From positions 1 to 7,730 of the forward strand of contig CAMWGZ010000053.1 of assembly GCA_947173915.1 (NCBI GenBank): DNA of 7,730 bases, read 5' to 3'. Under the pieces are notes generated by a model, which was given only the letters and a program-made list of their open reading frames with translations, was not told the DNA's origin and searched no databases. This DNA comes from an uncultured Alistipes sp. Its GTDB lineage: Bacteria > Bacteroidota > Bacteroidia > Bacteroidales > Rikenellaceae. Made by a program: the position numbers and the translations under genes. This document shows positions 5,577 to 7,730 of the stretch, one piece after another; position 1 is the first letter of the stretch; every line of letters begins with the position of its first letter.

Positions 5577-6587
5577 TCAGAACCGTTTGGTGTAGCTGTG
5601 GCAATAGGGCCGCGTCCCCCGGCGCAGGTAGTAGTCGCGATGATACTCTTCTGCCGGCCAGAATGTTCCGGCGGGAGTCACTTCGGTCACTACGTCGTAG
5701 CCCCGCCGGCGCAGGGTGTCGATCAGGCGCTTGGCCACCTCCTTCTGTTCGGGTGTCGTGTAGAAGATCCCCGAGCGGTATTGGTCGCCCAGATCGGGTC
5801 CCTGGCCGTCGGCCTGCGTGGGATCGTGGATCTCGAAAAAGAGCCGGGCGAGGGTTTCGTAGGAGACCTTCGCGGGGTCGAACGTTACCTCGACCGCCTC
5901 GGCATGTCCCGTGCGGTGGCCGCACACCTCCGCGTAGGTCGGCCGCTCCGTCCTGCCGCCGATATATCCCGGGCGGGTGGACAGCACTCCCTCCTGCCGT
6001 CCCAGCATGTACTCCACGCCCCAGAAGCATCCGCCGGCGAAGATCGCCCGCTCCGTCGCGGCTTGCGGCCGGGGCTTCGGGTCGCGGTCCTGTTGCTCCG
6101 CCGACGCATCGGCCGACTCCCCGCTTCCCGAAGCGGGACGCTCCTGCGCTTGTGCGAGCGGCGGCAATGCGGTGGGCCGGAAATCGAGCGAGACGGAATT
6201 GACGCAATGGCGCACGTTTTTCGGGGTAAATCCCTCGCCTGCGAAGACATGCCCCAGATGGGCACCGCAGCGGGCGCAGAGAATTTCCGTGCGGCGGCCG
6301 TCGGCATCCCGCTCGCGCCGAATCGCGCCCGGGATTTCGTCATCGAAACTGGGCCAGCCGCATCCCGCGTCGAACTTGTCCGCCGAGCGGTACAGCGGAG
6401 CGCCGCAGCGGCGGCACAGATAGGTTCCCTCTTCACGATGAAAATAAAATTTGCCGGAAAAGGGCGCTTCCGTCCCTTTTCCGACAATCACTCGCTCCTC
6501 TTCCGGTGTCAGTGGTCTCATGGTTTGTGCATTTAAGGTATTCGTCGTGCCCGAGAGCACGCACAGAACAAAGAAACAGAATCTCAT
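5577..6587 (-). CDS. msrAB: Exported bifunctional methionine sulfoxide reductase MsrB-MsrA
   Basis: A 336-residue fusion that reduces both diastereomers of methionine sulfoxide in oxidised proteins. Residues 1-20 form a signal peptide (cleavage after LNA), placing it in the periplasm or envelope. The MsrB domain (about 25-137) has zinc cysteines C58/C61 (CRRC) and C104/C107 (CARC), a probable resolving Cys in AGCGWPSF (76) and catalytic C128 in RHCVNS. A linker rich in Ala, Gln, Glu and Pro (about 138-178) follows. The MsrA domain (179-336) has catalytic C187 in GGCFWG, Glu230 (HAEAVEV), DQYRS (268-272), EEYHRDYY (313-320) and a C-terminal resolving Cys (329). The ATG at 6587 is chosen over an in-frame GTG at 6614 because GGGAG lies just upstream and the signal peptide begins there. 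It lies 57 bases after hutI and 33 before the SDR gene. The MsrB-MsrA order is the same as in the reductase part of Neisseria PilB. Confidence 0.95.
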   Translation of the reverse strand: MRFCFFVLCVLSGTTNTLNAQTMRPLTPEEERVIVGKGTEAPFSGKFYFHREEGTYLCRRCGAPLYRSADKFDAGCGWPSFDDEIPGAIRRERDADGRRTEILCARCGAHLGHVFAGEGFTPKNVRHCVNSVSLDFRPTALPPLAQAQERPASGSGESADASAEQQDRDPKPRPQAATERAIFAGGCFWGVEYMLGRQEGVLSTRPGYIGGRTERPTYAEVCGHRTGHAEAVEVTFDPAKVSYETLARLFFEIHDPTQADGQGPDLGDQYRSGIFYTTPEQKEVAKRLIDTLRRRGYDVVTEVTPAGTFWPAEEYHRDYYLRRGTRPYCHSYTKRF

Positions 6588-6644
6588 GTCCGTTTCTCCC
6601 TGCAAAAAACGCACCGCATCCGTCCGCCGGCAGGAAGAATCGCG

Positions 6645-7730
6645 CTATCTTACCTCCCGTCCCTCGAGGAACACCCGGCGGACGATCGGTGTGGTGTAGG
6701 CATACGGCACGAACTCTACCGAAGGAATGCGGCAGGTCAGGAAGAAGTTGGCCTTCTTGCCCCGGGTAATCGAACCGTAGTCCTTGCTGAGTCCCATTGC
6801 GTAGGCACCGTTCAGCGTCGCGGCGTTGATCGCCTCGGCGGGGGTCATGCGCATCTTGATGCAGGCCAGCGAGACGATCATCTTCATGTTGCCCGAAGGC
6901 GACGAACCCGGATTGAAGTCCGAGGCCAGCGCCACGCCCAGACCGCCGGCGATCATCTCGCGGGCGGGCGGGTAAGGCATCTCCAGGAAGAACGCGGCAC
7001 CCGGCAGCATGGTCGGCATCGTGCCCGAATCGCGCAGCACCTCGATCTCGGCGGCACCCATGCGCTCCAGATGATCGACCGAGAGCGCCTTGTTGCGGAC
7101 ACCGACCTGCACACCGCCCGAAACGGCCAGCTCGTTGGCATGGATCTTCGGCACCAAACCGTATTCGGCACCCGCGCGCATGATCTTCTCGGTCTCCTCG
7201 ACCGTGAAGAATCCCTGGTCGCAGAAGACATCGACGAACTCGGCCAATCCCTCCTTCGCCACCGCGGGAATCATCTCGCGGCAGATCAGATCGACATATT
7301 CCGCCTGACGGCCGATGTACTTGCGGGCGACGGCGTGCGCGCCGAGGAAGGTCGCGCGGACGGTAATCGGCGAAGTCTCGCGGATGCGGCGGATCACGCG
7401 CAGCATCTTGAGCTCGTCCTCGGTCGAAAGGCCGTAGCCGCTCTTGATCTCGACGCAGCCCGTACCCATCGCGATGATCTCGCGGATGCGCTCCATCGCC
7501 TGCTCGTAAAGCTCCTCCTCGGAGGCTTCGTGCAGGCGGTCGGCGGAATTGAGGATTCCGCCGCCCCGCTTGGCGATCTCTTCATAGCTCAGGCCGTTGA
7601 TCTTGTCGATGAATTCCTGCTCGCGGCTTCCGGCATAGACCAGGTGGGTGTGCGAGTCGCAGAACGAGGGGAACAGCATGCCTCCCTCGGCATCGACCAC
7701 CTCGGTGCCCGGTGCGATCCGGGGCATCGT
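6645..7730 (-). CDS. hutI: Imidazolonepropionase HutI, N-terminus beyond the window
   Basis: HutI opens the ring of 4-imidazolone-5-propanoate to give N-formimino-L-glutamate, the third step of histidine degradation, in the cytoplasm. The 361 visible residues cover most of the usual 400-420; roughly 50 N-terminal residues lie past the right edge, so the internal ATG at 7727 is not the start. Counting from that Met, the amidohydrolase metal site HTH is at 26-28. It is followed by SYEEIAKRGGGI (47-58), EIKSGYGL (93-100), FLGAH (127-131), KIHANE (194-199), VDHLE (217-221) and the metal-site Asp in ASDFNPGS (268-275). All motifs expected of HutI are present and the frame is intact to the TAG. The other hut genes are not visible but may lie upstream past the edge. 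No terminator is seen before the msr gene. Confidence 0.96.
   Translation of the reverse strand, partial: TMPRIAPGTEVVDAEGGMLFPSFCDSHTHLVYAGSREQEFIDKINGLSYEEIAKRGGGILNSADRLHEASEEELYEQAMERIREIIAMGTGCVEIKSGYGLSTEDELKMLRVIRRIRETSPITVRATFLGAHAVARKYIGRQAEYVDLICREMIPAVAKEGLAEFVDVFCDQGFFTVEETEKIMRAGAEYGLVPKIHANELAVSGGVQVGVRNKALSVDHLERMGAAEIEVLRDSGTMPTMLPGAAFFLEMPYPPAREMIAGGLGVALASDFNPGSSPSGNMKMIVSLACIKMRMTPAEAINAATLNGAYAMGLSKDYGSITRGKKANFFLTCRIPSVEFVPYAYTTPIVRRVFLEGREVR

Noticed and set aside
5056..6207. Long minus-strand open frame (383 codons) across the msr-SDR junction
   Set aside because: It is out of frame with both genes, and its translation is Arg/Gly/Ala-rich as expected of a frame shadow. 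The two real genes carry full motif sets.
5598..6536. Plus-strand open frame (312 codons) opposite the msr gene
   Set aside because: Antisense to a gene with complete catalytic motifs; no domain seen in its translation.
6588..6614. Upstream GTG start for the msr gene
   Set aside because: It would add nine residues ahead of a good signal peptide and place the GGGAG ribosome binding site inside the coding region.
6588..6644. Terminator between hutI and the msr gene, suggested by a T6 run on the minus strand
   Set aside because: No stable stem could be drawn directly before the T run, so I did not call a terminator.
1..7730. CRISPR array, tRNA or rRNA gene, insertion sequence, phage or toxin-antitoxin genes
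   Set aside because: No regular direct repeats, cloverleaf-like sequence, transposase motif or small paired genes were seen on either strand.

Overview
The window looks like chromosomal DNA of a member of the Bacteroidales, with an Alistipes-like (Rikenellaceae) genome as my best guess. This is inferred from several features. Coding DNA is GC-rich while spacers are AT-rich. Two sites match the Bacteroidetes -7 promoter element TAnnTTTG exactly. An rsmD gene follows a DUF3822-type gene, a pairing I recall from Bacteroides-type genomes. The Dda/RecD-like helicase and the GSFPP-type DNA glycosylase also read like Bacteroidetes versions. No rRNA, tRNA, CRISPR array, insertion sequence or phage gene was seen.

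Layout. (1) Positions 1-1756, minus strand: a three-gene overlapping operon of a membrane-anchored protein of unknown function, a DUF3822-like protein and rsmD (16S rRNA methyltransferase, cut by the left edge just before its end). (2) Positions 1757-1828: a 72-bp divergent promoter region. (3) Positions 1829-3827, plus strand: a small SF1B (Dda/RecD2-like) DNA helicase whose stop overlaps the start of a uracil/hypoxanthine-DNA glycosylase-like gene, forming a two-gene DNA maintenance unit. (4) Positions 3828-3941: convergent gap with a strong hairpin, probably a shared terminator. (5) Positions 3942-4517, minus strand: a small exported protein of unknown function. (6) Positions 4518-4766: the longest non-coding stretch, holding a perfect -7 box, a run of eight C, a 9-bp dyad and the intrinsic terminator of the next unit. 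(7) Positions 4767-7730, minus strand: hutI (imidazolonepropionase, N-terminus beyond the right edge), an exported MsrB-MsrA fusion and a short-chain dehydrogenase, closely spaced and probably read together.

The genes are mostly housekeeping: ribosome maturation, DNA unwinding and base repair, histidine breakdown, repair of oxidised methionine in the cell envelope, and a redox enzyme of unknown substrate. I did not find convincing evidence of a previously undescribed system. The points most worth checking are a C8/G8 homopolymer inside the spacer of a putative promoter for the exported protein (a possible slippage-variable promoter), a DAPY in place of the usual [N/D]PPY in RsmD, and the uncharacterised overlapping genes upstream of rsmD.
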